A stretch of DNA of 64,000 nt from Brasilonema sennae CENA114 (GTDB lineage Bacteria > Cyanobacteriota > Cyanobacteriia > Cyanobacteriales > Nostocaceae), in contig NZ_CP030118.1 of the NCBI RefSeq assembly GCF_006968745.1, forward strand, positions 1,376,654 through 1,440,653, in the 5' to 3' direction. Shown in pieces: positions 45,507 to 54,709 of this stretch. Positions within the stretch are counted from its first letter, which is position 1. The number at the start of each line of letters is the position of its first letter. Below the pieces are notes generated by a model. It was not told the origin of the DNA and did not search any database. It saw only the letters and a program-made list of their open reading frames with translations. The position numbers and the translations under genes were made by a program.

Positions 45507-45857
45507 ATGAGCGTATTAGGTGAGCAAACAGAAGCTGAGGTGAAAATAGGAATGTTGCCACCGGAAGCGGAAAAAAAAATGCAATGCTGGATCAGGAGCC
45601 GACACTTGATCAGCTCTGGAAATTTTTTTGTTTTTGAATCAGTTGATTACAGTGCAGTCGAACGATTTTCAGAGTGTATTGCGGCGCTGGGAGGGGCGTT
45701 ATTATCCATTGAACCCATTGGCAAAATCTGGATGGGCGATCATCGTCAGGTGATTCTTTATCGAGCGAAGGCAAGTTTACATACGCCCCACCATACCTTA
45801 AAGCAATATTGGTTGAAATACGGTGGTTTTCGCACAAGGTTTGATGAGCGTGTTTAG
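45507..45857 (+). CDS. cpeR: Phycoerythrin operon activator CpeR
   Basis: A 116-residue small protein (MQCWIRSRHLISSGNFFVFE, DYSAVERFSECIAALGGALL, IGKIWMGDHRQVILYRAKAS). CpeR is required for expression of cpeBA and cpeYZ in Fremyella under green light; its mechanism is unsettled and it has some similarity to PP2C phosphatases. The identification rests on position after cpeT, length and remembered sequence. Last gene of the cluster and convergent with the dehydrogenase at 45901. Confidence 0.86.
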   Translation: MSVLGEQTEAEVKIGMLPPEAEKKMQCWIRSRHLISSGNFFVFESVDYSAVERFSECIAALGGALLSIEPIGKIWMGDHRQVILYRAKASLHTPHHTLKQYWLKYGGFRTRFDERV

Positions 45858-45900
45858 CAGAATCCATAGCCACACGCAGGAGCAATTTCCTAGAACTGCC

Positions 45901-46944
45901 TCAGGGAATCATTGCTACTTTAATCACCTTACGATCTCTCATATCACAAAACACCTGTTCTAAATCCTGCAATGGACGGTGTTCGCTGATGAGTAACTCA
46001 AAGGGAATCTTCTGACTTGCAATCAGTGACAGTGCTGCTTGAACATACTCTGGAGTATTATGAAAAACTCCTTTGAGAGTCAGTTCGCTGTAGTGCAATT
46101 GTTCTGTATTCACGCTAATAGTTGTATCTCGTGGACAACCACCAAACAGGTTAACAGTTGCACCAGGACGAGCACAAGCAATTGCGGTTTCCCAGACACT
46201 TGGTACACCAGTTGCTTCAATCACCACATCTGCACCCCATCCCTGTGTCAGTTCTTTAACTAAACTAGGAATCTCTGGGAACTGATGATAATTAAATGTC
46301 TTTGCTGCACCCAGTTTTTCTCCAATTTCTAACCTTTGGTCATTGCCTCCAAAGAGTAACACCTCAGCTTTAAGATCATGAGCCAATTTAGCTACAAACA
46401 TCAGCCCGATCGCCCCATCTCCTAACACCACCACAGAATCACCTGGTTTGACGTTGGAACGGGCGACTCCATGCAGCACACAAGCCAGAGGTTCAGTCAT
46501 TGCTGCCAACTCATAAGGCAACTCATCAGGAATTGGCAACATATTATGTTGCACAATCGGTGCAGGAATTTTTAAATATTCGGCAAAAGTGCCATTATTC
46601 CATGTCAAATTTGGACAGAGGGAATATTCTTGGCGTTGACAAAAAAAGCAATTCATGCAGGGAGCAGAATTATTTGCGACTAGGCGATCGCCCACTTGCC
46701 AACTCGTCACACCAACGCCTACAGCGACAATCTCGCCAGCAGCTTCATGACCAAACAGTGTTGGTGGTTTGAGCATCTTAGCATGACCGCCGCGACGCCA
46801 AACTTTTAAATCTGTACCACAAGTTGTTGCAGCTCCCACTTGCATGACAACTTCACCAACGCCAGGTGTGGGGGACGCAACTTGTTCTAAACGTAAATTT
46901 TCTTTGCCGTAAAGTAACGCTGCTAACACGCGAGCTTTAACCAA
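45901..46944 (-). CDS. Zinc-dependent alcohol dehydrogenase (MDR family)
   Basis: A 347-residue medium-chain dehydrogenase. Catalytic zinc ligands are Cys in TTCGTDLKVW and His-Glu in LFGHEAAGEIVAV; structural zinc Cys are in CMNCFFCQRQEYSLC. The nucleotide-binding motif is VVLGDGAIGLMFVA. The sorbitol/threonine dehydrogenase-like subgroup fits best, but the substrate is unknown. Not connected to the cpe genes, with which it is convergent. Start ATG 46944 has no strong ribosome site. Confidence 0.9.
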   Translation of the reverse strand: MVKARVLAALLYGKENLRLEQVASPTPGVGEVVMQVGAATTCGTDLKVWRRGGHAKMLKPPTLFGHEAAGEIVAVGVGVTSWQVGDRLVANNSAPCMNCFFCQRQEYSLCPNLTWNNGTFAEYLKIPAPIVQHNMLPIPDELPYELAAMTEPLACVLHGVARSNVKPGDSVVVLGDGAIGLMFVAKLAHDLKAEVLLFGGNDQRLEIGEKLGAAKTFNYHQFPEIPSLVKELTQGWGADVVIEATGVPSVWETAIACARPGATVNLFGGCPRDTTISVNTEQLHYSELTLKGVFHNTPEYVQAALSLIASQKIPFELLISEHRPLQDLEQVFCDMRDRKVIKVAMIP

Positions 46945-46986
46945 TAATTTGCTCCACTTGATTTTACCAGGTGGAGCCGAGAACTT

Positions 46987-47028
46987 TATCAGTTACCAGT
47001 TATCAGTTACCAGTTATCAGTTATCAGG
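46987..47028. repeat. Heptamer tandem repeat (CAGTTAT/CAGTTAC)
   Basis: Five or so copies of a 7-base unit alternating TCAGTTA and CCAGTTA between the dehydrogenase and the zinc-ribbon gene. The same heptamer reappears at 33104-33119, 51448-51496 and 51626-51676. Confidence 0.85.
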
Positions 47029-47076
47029 AAGTCAATAAATCGCTTTTTCTGTTCACTGCTCACTGTTTTTCTAACA

Positions 47077-47262
47077 CTACGCTTTGAGTGCTGTTTGAGA
47101 AACAGATGTCTTACTTCTTCCTTCCAAGTTCGGCATCTGACTCACACTTAACACTGGCACTTCTTGCCGACAAGTTTTGCAAAACCAGTAGAGTTCACCA
47201 TGACGAATATGACGTAGCAGGGAACCCCCACAACACGGGCAATCGTTGGCTCTCAAACTCAT
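47077..47262 (-). CDS. Small zinc-ribbon protein
   Basis: A 61-residue protein with CPCCGG and CKTC pairs (spacing CxxC-16-CxxC), consistent with a single zinc ribbon, followed by a tail. AAGGAGA lies seven bases upstream of ATG 47262. Likely a cyanobacterial small regulatory or nucleic-acid binding protein; no name known. Confidence 0.8.
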   Translation of the reverse strand: MSLRANDCPCCGGSLLRHIRHGELYWFCKTCRQEVPVLSVSQMPNLEGRSKTSVSQTALKA

Positions 47263-47328
47263 ATTTATGTTCTCCTTTTGAAAAGCTATTGATTTATAGA
47301 TGTAATAGATGCGTTAAAAAATCGTTAA

Positions 47329-48396
47329 TTAAACTTTGATTTTTGCATCATGAATGCGACCGTTTGAATGAATGCGGCCTTGTATGATTTTTTTATAGAC
47401 CGCCTCGTATCCATCAACCATCTGGCTGACACTAAACTTGTTCTCTACATGTTCTCGACAAGTTTGACGATTGAGTTCCAAAGCTGCTGGAATCATTGCC
47501 GCCATTTCATCGTAGGTTTGACAGACAAAACCTGATACACCGTGGTCAATAACCTCTGGTACAGAACCTAAATTCAGGGCAATTACTGGTGTACCAGTTG
47601 CCATTGATTCAGTCATCACTAAACCAAACGGTTCTTGCCAGGCTATTGGAAACAGAGTTATCGCAGCATTGCCCAACAGCTTAACCTTCTGGGCGTGGTC
47701 GATTTCGCCTAGGTATTGAATTTGCTCACCATCAATCTGTGGAGCAATCTCTTGTTCAAAGAACTCAGAGTCCACTACATCAACCTTTCCTGCCATTTTT
47801 AGAGGCCAGCCAGCTTTTTTCGCAATGGCGATCGCATGCTGCGGTCCCTTTTCTGGCGCGAAGCGTCCTAAGAATGCCAGGTATGGTGGTTGTTGATGTT
47901 GGGCAACAAAAGGATAATCTTCTAGATCAATTCCGTTGTAGACTGTGTTAACGTAGTTCAGGTTTATTTGACGTTGAGCGTTACTAATGCTAACGTATGC
48001 TTGCTGGTTATGGTGGATGTATAGGTTCTGGTTATCCGTTGTAAAACTGCTGTGCACTGTATGCACGGTGGGTGTTTGTACAAAACTCGCCAAGGGTAAT
48101 GCCGTAATCCCCATATGAGAATGGATGATATCGAATTCCTTTGCTATCTCGTAAACCTGGCTCAGTTCCAGCATTTCGTACACTCCATACTCTTTGACGT
48201 TCGGGTCTAAGCGCAATGCACGAGGATAAACTGCTTGTAACTTCGCCAATGTTTGCGAATCGCCTGATGCGAACAAAGTAACATCGTGACCTCGACGTAC
48301 TAGTTCATCTGTCAAGCGACTCACGACTAGCTCTATTCCTCCATATGTTGGAGGTGGAACTCGTTCCCACAAGGGGGCTACTTGAGCAATTTTCAT
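47329..48396 (-). CDS. Glycosyltransferase family 4
   Basis: A 355-residue GT-B enzyme (GT4). N-terminal WERVPPPTYGGIELVVSRLT, VTLFASGDSQT, IIHSHMG; C-terminal donor domain AFLGRFAPEKGPQHAIAIAK, LFPIAWQEPFGLVMTESMAT, GTPVIALNLGSVPEVIDHG. Retaining enzyme for a polysaccharide or glycolipid, substrate unknown. Lies 66 bases downstream of nothing else on the strand and is divergent from xthA. Confidence 0.92.
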   Translation of the reverse strand: MKIAQVAPLWERVPPPTYGGIELVVSRLTDELVRRGHDVTLFASGDSQTLAKLQAVYPRALRLDPNVKEYGVYEMLELSQVYEIAKEFDIIHSHMGITALPLASFVQTPTVHTVHSSFTTDNQNLYIHHNQQAYVSISNAQRQINLNYVNTVYNGIDLEDYPFVAQHQQPPYLAFLGRFAPEKGPQHAIAIAKKAGWPLKMAGKVDVVDSEFFEQEIAPQIDGEQIQYLGEIDHAQKVKLLGNAAITLFPIAWQEPFGLVMTESMATGTPVIALNLGSVPEVIDHGVSGFVCQTYDEMAAMIPAALELNRQTCREHVENKFSVSQMVDGYEAVYKKIIQGRIHSNGRIHDAKIKV

Positions 48397-48767
48397 AGGT
48401 TGTTTTGGTTCAGCAAGTGAGATAATCCTATTACTAGGACATTTATCTGATGATAAAGCATTTGTACTTAATCATCTGATTTTTCAGTTAACCTGGCTGA
48501 CTCACCCGAGTGCAATTTCGGTTAACGCTACCCTGACAAAGTAGTTGGCTAATTTCATACTAGCCATTTTTTCTATAGCGGGAGTATACTTTCAGATTAC
48601 AGTTTGCCCGGATGACGAATCATCTATCCTGAGGCTCATAATAATTTAACTTTTTTTTAACTAAAAATAGGAAAATCTGGAAACCAAAGCAATGATGGAG
48701 AATATTGCACGAGGAGGAGATAGGTGACGAAAAGACGCAAAAACGTGGAGAATGACGACAGATTAAA
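48397..48767. other. Intergenic, 371 bp (divergent promoters)
   Basis: Between the GT4 gene and xthA, both reading outward. No gene, hairpin or repeat seen that I would name. Confidence 0.4.
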
Positions 48768-49550
48768 ATGAAAATTGCGACTTGGAATGTCAACTCGATT
48801 CGCACTCGTTTAGAGCAAGTTATTGATTGGCTGGGTCAGAGTAACGTAGATGTCCTATGCATGCAAGAAATTAAAGTTGTAGACGCACAATTTCCCTGCG
48901 CACCTTTTGAGGAATTGGGCTATCACCTTTATTTTTCCGGGCAAAAAGCTTACAACGGTGTTGCGATCGCCAGCCGTCAACCACTCTTAGATGTCAGCTG
49001 TGGTTTTGCGCCGACTTTATTGAACATCCAAGCAGATTGGGATGAGCAAAAACGGGTGATTACCGGTAAGATAGATGGTATAACAATTGTTAATCTTTAC
49101 GTACCCAATGGTTCAGCAGTGGGAAGCGAGAAATATGAATACAAGCTGGGCTGGTTAGCAGTACTGCAGGAGTATTTGCGATCGCTTCTTTTATCACAAG
49201 CTGCTATTTGTGTATGTGGAGACTTTAACATTGCTCTGGAAGATAAAGATATTCATCACAGTGCAAAGAGCGAAAATCACATCATGGCATCAGAACCAGA
49301 GCGCCAAGCCTTACGAGATATCCTCTTATTAGGATTTGCTGATGCTTTTCGCAAATTTACCTCGGAAGGGGGACACTACAGCTGGTGGGACTATCGAGCA
49401 GCATCTTTTCGCCGTAATTTGGGTTGGCGAATTGACCATCACTATCTTACGCCTGCTTTGTATGAGCGTGCCAAAAGCTGCACTATTGATGTAGCTCCCA
49501 GAAAGTTACCTCAACCCAGCGATCATGCACCAGTGATTGTTGAATTTTAG
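48768..49550 (+). CDS. xthA: Exodeoxyribonuclease III (AP endonuclease)
   Basis: A 260-residue endonuclease/exonuclease/phosphatase fold enzyme for base-excision repair. Start KIATWNVNSIRTRLEQVIDW, metal Glu in LCMQEIKV, Tyr in NLYVPNGSAVGSEKYEYK, Asp-Asn in CGDFNIAL, and the SDHAPV C-terminal catalytic His. Complete, with ATG 48768. Confidence 0.95.
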   Translation: MKIATWNVNSIRTRLEQVIDWLGQSNVDVLCMQEIKVVDAQFPCAPFEELGYHLYFSGQKAYNGVAIASRQPLLDVSCGFAPTLLNIQADWDEQKRVITGKIDGITIVNLYVPNGSAVGSEKYEYKLGWLAVLQEYLRSLLLSQAAICVCGDFNIALEDKDIHHSAKSENHIMASEPERQALRDILLLGFADAFRKFTSEGGHYSWWDYRAASFRRNLGWRIDHHYLTPALYERAKSCTIDVAPRKLPQPSDHAPVIVEF

Positions 49551-49567
49551 AATTTAGTCAACAACTA

Positions 49568-49601
49568 GGGGTATAAGGGTATAAGGGTATAAGGGTGTAA
49601 G
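49568..49601. repeat. 8-bp tandem repeat (GGGTATAA)n
   Basis: About four units of GGGTATAA, with GGGTGTAA as the last. Not a CRISPR, as the units abut with no spacers. Confidence 0.85.
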
Positions 49602-49734
49602 GGTTGCAATCAGTGGTGGCTTGGTGTCCCTACTGGTTGTAGACGAGCAAAATCTATGATTTTGCTGAGGGCTATCACACCAACGAGTTTCGGGAATAGG
49701 ATATACAAAAAGAAAATCTTTTCTTCCCACGCCA

Positions 49735-50150
49735 CATGCCTCAAGTCGGGAAACCCCCCCACGGTGAGACAGCGCTGCAGGAGGGTCTCCAACGCCAGAT
49801 ACCTGGCTGTCGGGAAACCCTCCCGCAGTACTGGCTCCTCCCTAGGCGACTGCGTAAGCGCAAACGCACGCTAAGAGCGTTCGCGCAGCGTCTCCGTAGG
49901 AGATACGCGTAGCGTCTCCGCAGGAGATACCCGAAGGGCAGTGGCTCCCCTACACCCCACACCCCTACACACGCCAGATACCAAGTGAGGGAAACCCTCC
50001 TATGGCACAAAGTGCCACGCTGCGCGAACAGTACTGGCTCACGCCACATGCCTCAACGCGGGGAACCCGCGCACGGTGAGACAGCGCTGCAGGAGGGTCT
50101 CCCTCCGTAGGCGACTGCGAACCCGAAGGGCAGTGGCTCCCCTACACCCA
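49735..50150. repeat. Mosaic repeat block between xthA and the SDR gene
   Basis: Two internal copies of a unit beginning GCCACATGCCTCAA (near 49731 and 50043) each leading to GTGAGACAGCGCTGCAGGAG. Two copies of CCCGAAGGGCAGTGGCTCCC (near 49930 and 50121). Shares units with 43374-43620 and 51090-51452. Coding absent. Confidence 0.85.
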
Positions 50151-50209
50151 TAGTTTTAGTCATGAGTGTTGATTAATCCAAAATCCAAAATCCAAAATCC
50201 AAAATTGAT

Positions 50210-51085
50210 ATGTTTCTAGTCACTGGAGCCACAGGGGGAATAGGTCGCACAGTTGTGCGACTTTTACGTGAACAGGAAAAGCAGGTGCGAGCATTTGTCC
50301 GTCTCACTTCGCGCTATAGCGAGTTAGAACAGCGAGGAGCTAACATCTTTATTGGTGATTTGCGCCAAGAAAAAGATATTCAAAAAGCTTGTCAGGGCGT
50401 ACAGTACATTATCAGCGCTCACGGTTCTGGTGGAGATGCTTTAGCTTTAGACTATCGCGCTAACATCGAACTTATAGATTCCGCAAAAGCTAATCAAGTC
50501 CAGCACTTTGTTTTTATTTCCGTGCTAGGAGCAGACAGGGGATACGAAGATGCTCCTGTGTTTAAGGCAAAACGAGCAGTGGAGCGATACCTGGAAAGTA
50601 GTGGCTTAAACTACACTATTCTACGCCCATCTGGATTAGCATCCGACTTACTACCATTAGCAGAACGTTTTCGTGAAACGGGGTTTTACCTGCTTGTTGG
50701 CGACCCCAAAAACCGTACCTCTACTGTTAGTACAGATGATTTGGCAAGGATAATAGTAGATTCTGTGACAGTTGAAGCTGCTCGTAATCAGATATTATCA
50801 GTTGGGGGACCAGAGATTTTAATGCGAGAGGATATTCCCAAAATTATTAGTCGCATTTTTAACCGAGAGCCACTGATAATTAACCCGCCACTCTTAGCTG
50901 TAGATGGGCTGCGGGGTGCATTAGGTTTTTTCAATCCCCAAGCACAAAAAGCTTTGGGAACGTTTCGTACATTACTAGCTAACGAATTTTTCTGTACAAG
51001 AGAAGAAATTGCGAAATTGGAAACTACTTTCAATTTTGAGCTGGAAACACTAGAAAGTTTCTTGCGACGTCGTCTGGCGGTTTAA
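50210..51085 (+). CDS. Atypical SDR, Ycf39/NmrA-like
   Basis: A 291-residue protein with a NAD(P)-binding start FLVTGATGGIGRTVVRLLRE, IFIGDLRQEKDIQKACQGVQ, NQVQHFVFISVLGADRG and NYTILRPSGLASDLL. The Ycf39-like subgroup acts as assembly or regulatory factors, for example in photosystem II biogenesis, rather than metabolic enzymes. Ycf39 proper or a paralogue cannot be decided. Start ATG 50210 without a strong site. Confidence 0.85.
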   Translation: MFLVTGATGGIGRTVVRLLREQEKQVRAFVRLTSRYSELEQRGANIFIGDLRQEKDIQKACQGVQYIISAHGSGGDALALDYRANIELIDSAKANQVQHFVFISVLGADRGYEDAPVFKAKRAVERYLESSGLNYTILRPSGLASDLLPLAERFRETGFYLLVGDPKNRTSTVSTDDLARIIVDSVTVEAARNQILSVGGPEILMREDIPKIISRIFNREPLIINPPLLAVDGLRGALGFFNPQAQKALGTFRTLLANEFFCTREEIAKLETTFNFELETLESFLRRRLAV

Positions 51086-51089
51086 TCAG

Positions 51090-51452
51090 TAAACAGTGAG
51101 TCCAGTGCTGCAGTCCTTGTTTCCCGACAGAGGCATCTGGCGTATGCGTAAAGCGCACGCCCAGAGGTCAGGTCTAAAGCGCAGCGGAACCGGAGGTTCT
51201 CCCCGATAGCCCTCCGGGAACGCCCGTCGCCTGACGCCACATTCTACCCTGCGGGAAGGCGTTCCGCCTACAACGGGGGGAACCCCCCGCAGTCGCCACA
51301 ACGGTCAAAGCTCGCCGGGGGAAGCTTCCCCCGGCAGACTTTGGGGGAACCCCCGCAAGGCGCTGCTCTCCGCACAGAAGTGGCACATGAGGGAGACCCT
51401 CCCCCAGCGCTGGACTCACCGTAAGGCGTGGCGTTAGCCATAGGGTGAACAG
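51090..51452. repeat. Mosaic repeat block downstream of the SDR gene
   Basis: GC-rich units such as CCCGACAGAGGCATCTGGCG near 51122 and an inverted pair CGGGGGAAGCTTCCCCCGG near 51315. The last 34 bases (51419-51452) are identical to 43585-43618. Shares units with the cpe spacer repeats. Confidence 0.85.
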
Positions 51453-51496
51453 TTATCAGTTATCAAGTTATTGTTCATTGATAACTGATAACTGTT
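51448..51496. repeat. 19-bp inverted repeat of the heptamer unit
   Basis: AACAGTTATCAGTTATCAA (51448-51466) pairs perfectly with 51478-51496, loop 11. A related pair occurs at about 51626-51676. These are heptamer repeats arranged head to head. Confidence 0.85.
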
Positions 51497-51723
51497 TGGC
51501 AGCCATTTTTGTAGGGTGGGCACTGCCAACTGTGCGCTCAAATCCTTATTTTTTCGGTTGTGTGCAGTGCCCACCTGAAGGGTGCAAGATCTCATGTGGC
51601 GCGAAGTGCCATATAAAGATTTGATTATCAGTTATCAAGTTATTGTTTTTTCACAACTGATAACTGATAACTGTTTATGAGTGACAACTCACCTATAATC
51701 TAAAATCCAAAATCTTAATTCTT

Positions 51724-53220
51724 ATGAGATATTCCCTAGCTGCAAATAGTGCTCAATCACGTAAAACAAAACAGCGATTTGCAAAACCTGATGAACACCT
51801 ATCTTATGAATTGGGCAAAGCAGTACAAGAATTGCCACCACTGTACACTAGATTGTTAGCGGGAACACTGAGTGTAGTGGTACTAGGGACAATCGCCTGG
51901 GCTAATTTTTCCAAGATTGATGAAGTGGCGACAGCGCCAGGAGAGTTAATCGCTTCCACACAAGTACGACCAGTGACATCGATAGGTAACGGAACAATTG
52001 TCAAGGTCAACGTTAAAGAAGGCGATCGCGTCATCAAAGGTCAAACCCTAATTCAACGTGATCCAGATTTGCAAAAAGTCGATGTGACTCGCTTAGCCTC
52101 ATCTGCTAAATTAATTCAAGAAGATTTGCGACGTTTAGATGCAGAACGTACGGGAGGCAAAATTGCTGGAACACAACTTCAAGATCAATTGTTAAACTCT
52201 CGTTTACGAGATTATCAAGCGCGTCAAGCAGCTTCCGTTGCGGAAGCAAATCGCCAACAAGCGCTGACTAACCAGGCGAAAGTCCGCCAGACTCGGTTAC
52301 AAGAAAATCTGGTAAACGCAAGAACTAGCCTTGCCAACGCCAAAACAAACTTGGTTAACGCTCAAAATATCCGTACGAAAGTTGAAAGCGGCTTAACAAT
52401 TGCTCAAAAAAGAGAACAAAGCCTTAAAACCCTAGTGACTCCTGGTGCTATTCCTCGAATCGATTACCTGGACGCCCAAGAAAGACTCAATCGAGCGACT
52501 ACGGAAATTACCCGAGCGAATGATGAGGTGATAAACTCCCAAAATAAGGTGACAGAAGCTCAAGATAAAGTTACATCCTTTGAAAAGGATATAGCTGCTC
52601 AAGTTCAGGAAATTCGCCAAGCCCAAGAAGCATATCAAGCTGCGCTTACTCAAGCACAGCGTATAGAATCAGAGCGTCAAAGTGAAATTATCACCCAGAT
52701 CAACAAACGTAAAGAAGAACTGACCACCGTTCAAGGTCAACTTGAGCAAGCGCAGAAGCAGCAAGAGAAAGAAACTATCAAAGCTCCAGTCACAGGTACT
52801 ATCTATAGAATCAAAGCCACAAGAGGACCAGTGCAATCAGGTGAAGAGTTAGTATCTATATTACCAGAAGGAGAAGAACTTCTGTTAGAGGTGAAAGTCC
52901 TCAACCGAGATATTGGTTTTATTCGCGAGGGAATGAAAGCGAAGGTCAAGATGGCAACTTTCCCATTTCAAGAATTTGGCATTATTGATGGTGAGGTCGT
53001 GCAAGTCAGTCCCAATGCGATTGTTGACAAAGAAATGGGCTTAGTTTTCCCCACCAGAATTAAGCTGAGTAAACACTCCATAATGGCTCAGGGACAAGAA
53101 GTGACATTCACTCCTGGGATGACTGCAAATGGTGAGATTGTCACTCGCAAGAAGTCAATTTTGACATTCTTAATTGAGCCAATTACTCGTCGATTCAGTG
53201 AGGCATTTTCTGTGAGGTAG
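51724..53220 (+). CDS. HlyD-family membrane fusion protein (type I secretion adaptor)
   Basis: A 498-residue adaptor. An N-terminal tail is followed by one transmembrane helix (LLAGTLSVVVLGTIAWANFS), a lipoyl half (VRPVTSIGNGTIVKVNVKEG), long coiled-coil arms (about residues 130-350), the second lipoyl half (IKAPVTGTIYRIKATRGPVQ) and the C-terminal barrel. It links an inner-membrane ABC exporter with an outer-membrane channel. No ABC gene is adjacent. The convergent subtilase lies 61 bases away and could be a substrate, but this is inference. Confidence 0.92.
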   Translation: MRYSLAANSAQSRKTKQRFAKPDEHLSYELGKAVQELPPLYTRLLAGTLSVVVLGTIAWANFSKIDEVATAPGELIASTQVRPVTSIGNGTIVKVNVKEGDRVIKGQTLIQRDPDLQKVDVTRLASSAKLIQEDLRRLDAERTGGKIAGTQLQDQLLNSRLRDYQARQAASVAEANRQQALTNQAKVRQTRLQENLVNARTSLANAKTNLVNAQNIRTKVESGLTIAQKREQSLKTLVTPGAIPRIDYLDAQERLNRATTEITRANDEVINSQNKVTEAQDKVTSFEKDIAAQVQEIRQAQEAYQAALTQAQRIESERQSEIITQINKRKEELTTVQGQLEQAQKQQEKETIKAPVTGTIYRIKATRGPVQSGEELVSILPEGEELLLEVKVLNRDIGFIREGMKAKVKMATFPFQEFGIIDGEVVQVSPNAIVDKEMGLVFPTRIKLSKHSIMAQGQEVTFTPGMTANGEIVTRKKSILTFLIEPITRRFSEAFSVR

Positions 53221-53281
53221 GTTTGGTCGGTGCGATCGTGCAAGGCGCTGCGCGCCACGATGCACCTTCAATTCATTAGTC

Positions 53282-54709
53282 TTAAGTTACCATTTGCAAA
53301 TTCTCCTCCAACATTTCTTTGCGTTGCTTGAGTATATTTTCAGAAACAGTGCTGTCATCAGAATCAGTGATACTATAGTTAAGGTTGTTTAGTAGTGTTT
53401 GGTAGCTTGAGAATTCTGAATTCGCCGTACAACTAACACTCAACCCAGAAAATTCCACAGTATTGCTATCATCCAACTGGTTTTGTGATCCATAAGAACC
53501 ATACTCGTAGTTTCTAACCCTGAAATTAGAAGTTGTAGCACTGCTGTTGGTTACAAAATTGCTCAGGCCAAAGTTTGGCATTTGTGTGTCGTGTACCGCT
53601 GTTTCTGCGACAATCTGACGTACTTGAGCATCAGTGAGATTGTGGTTAGCACTGAGCATGAGAGCAACTACACCAGCAACGTGAGGAGCCGCCATAGACG
53701 TGCCATTATAGGAAGCATATTTATTACCCGGAATTGTAGAGTATACATTAACTCCTGGGGCTGTCACGTAAGTAAGTGAATTTATTCCCGCTTTGTTGGA
53801 GAAGTTAGCCATCTGATTATTTTTATCAACTGCTCCAACTGCAATTCCTGATTTATCTGCATAATGGGCTGGATAGTTGGGTTGCAAGCCACTATCATTA
53901 CCAGCGGCCATAACGACAATCACTCCTTTGCTGCTAGCATATTCAACAGCTTTCTCTAAAGTACTGTCAGAAGAACCACCACCAAGACTAAGGTTAATCA
54001 CGTTAGCTCCATGATCTGCAGCATAGTGAATGCCATTAGAAATCGAAGTATAGGAGCCTGAACCATCATCACCAAGGACTTTGACTGGCATAATTTTGGC
54101 ATCGTAGGCAATACCAGTTACGCCAAAGTCATTATTTTCTCCAGCAATAGTTCCAGAGACATGGGTTCCATGACCGAATTTATCTGAAACATCGTTGTTG
54201 TTATCAACAAAGTTCCAGCCGTGAACGTCATCAACCAAACCATCGCCATCATCATCTATGCTATTGCCAGCAATTTCCTTTGGATTTGTCCAGATATTAT
54301 CCTTTAAATCATCGTGGTTGAAGTCAACCCCAGTATCTAGAACAGCAACGACTACACCTTGACCAGTGTATCCTTGTGCCCAGGCTTCTGGAGCCTTCAC
54401 AAGGTCGGCTCCCCAATTATTACCACCTAGGTTAGGAACATCAGCAAAGGTACTTTGACCAGCTGCTTTACCCACTGCTGCGGCTGCATCTATCAAGCCA
54501 TAGCCAGAGTTGAAACTGTACCCATTGTCATTGAACAATTGTTCTTGAGCATTAGATTCTAGCCCATTCATCGCTGAGTTAAAGCTACTATGACCGTTAA
54601 GGTTGATGTTGTAATTGTTGTTATAATCAAAGGTATCTACTGAGGATAGAGAAGTAATATTTTGCCCTTGCTCAAAAAGAGAACTGTTACTACCAAGACG
54701 ACTAAACAT
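53282..54709 (-). CDS. Subtilisin-like serine protease (S8), secreted
   Basis: A 475-residue subtilase. Catalytic triad: Asp in VVAVLDTGVDFNHDD, His in KFGHGTHVSGTIAGENNDFG, Ser in ASYNGTSMAAPHVAGVVALM; oxyanion Asn in MAAGNDSG. A short N-terminal region rich in Asn/Ser (FDYNNNYNINLNGHSSFNS) precedes the catalytic domain without a Sec signal, which fits type I secretion or a repeat-rich tail seen in cyanobacterial surface proteases. Acidic DDDGDGLVDD probably binds Ca. The C-terminal 90 residues are Ser/Asn rich. Start ATG 54709, since the longer frame to 54793 is cysteine-rich and unlike the family; AGGAA lies upstream. Confidence 0.92.
   Translation of the reverse strand: MFSRLGSNSSLFEQGQNITSLSSVDTFDYNNNYNINLNGHSSFNSAMNGLESNAQEQLFNDNGYSFNSGYGLIDAAAAVGKAAGQSTFADVPNLGGNNWGADLVKAPEAWAQGYTGQGVVVAVLDTGVDFNHDDLKDNIWTNPKEIAGNSIDDDGDGLVDDVHGWNFVDNNNDVSDKFGHGTHVSGTIAGENNDFGVTGIAYDAKIMPVKVLGDDGSGSYTSISNGIHYAADHGANVINLSLGGGSSDSTLEKAVEYASSKGVIVVMAAGNDSGLQPNYPAHYADKSGIAVGAVDKNNQMANFSNKAGINSLTYVTAPGVNVYSTIPGNKYASYNGTSMAAPHVAGVVALMLSANHNLTDAQVRQIVAETAVHDTQMPNFGLSNFVTNSSATTSNFRVRNYEYGSYGSQNQLDDSNTVEFSGLSVSCTANSEFSSYQTLLNNLNYSITDSDDSTVSENILKQRKEMLEENLQMVT

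Noticed and set aside
46987..47028. Heptamer repeats as a CRISPR array
   Set aside because: Seven-base units without spacers; a common cyanobacterial tandem repeat.
49568..49601. Tandem GGGTATAA units as a CRISPR array
   Set aside because: Units abut without spacers and no cas genes are present.
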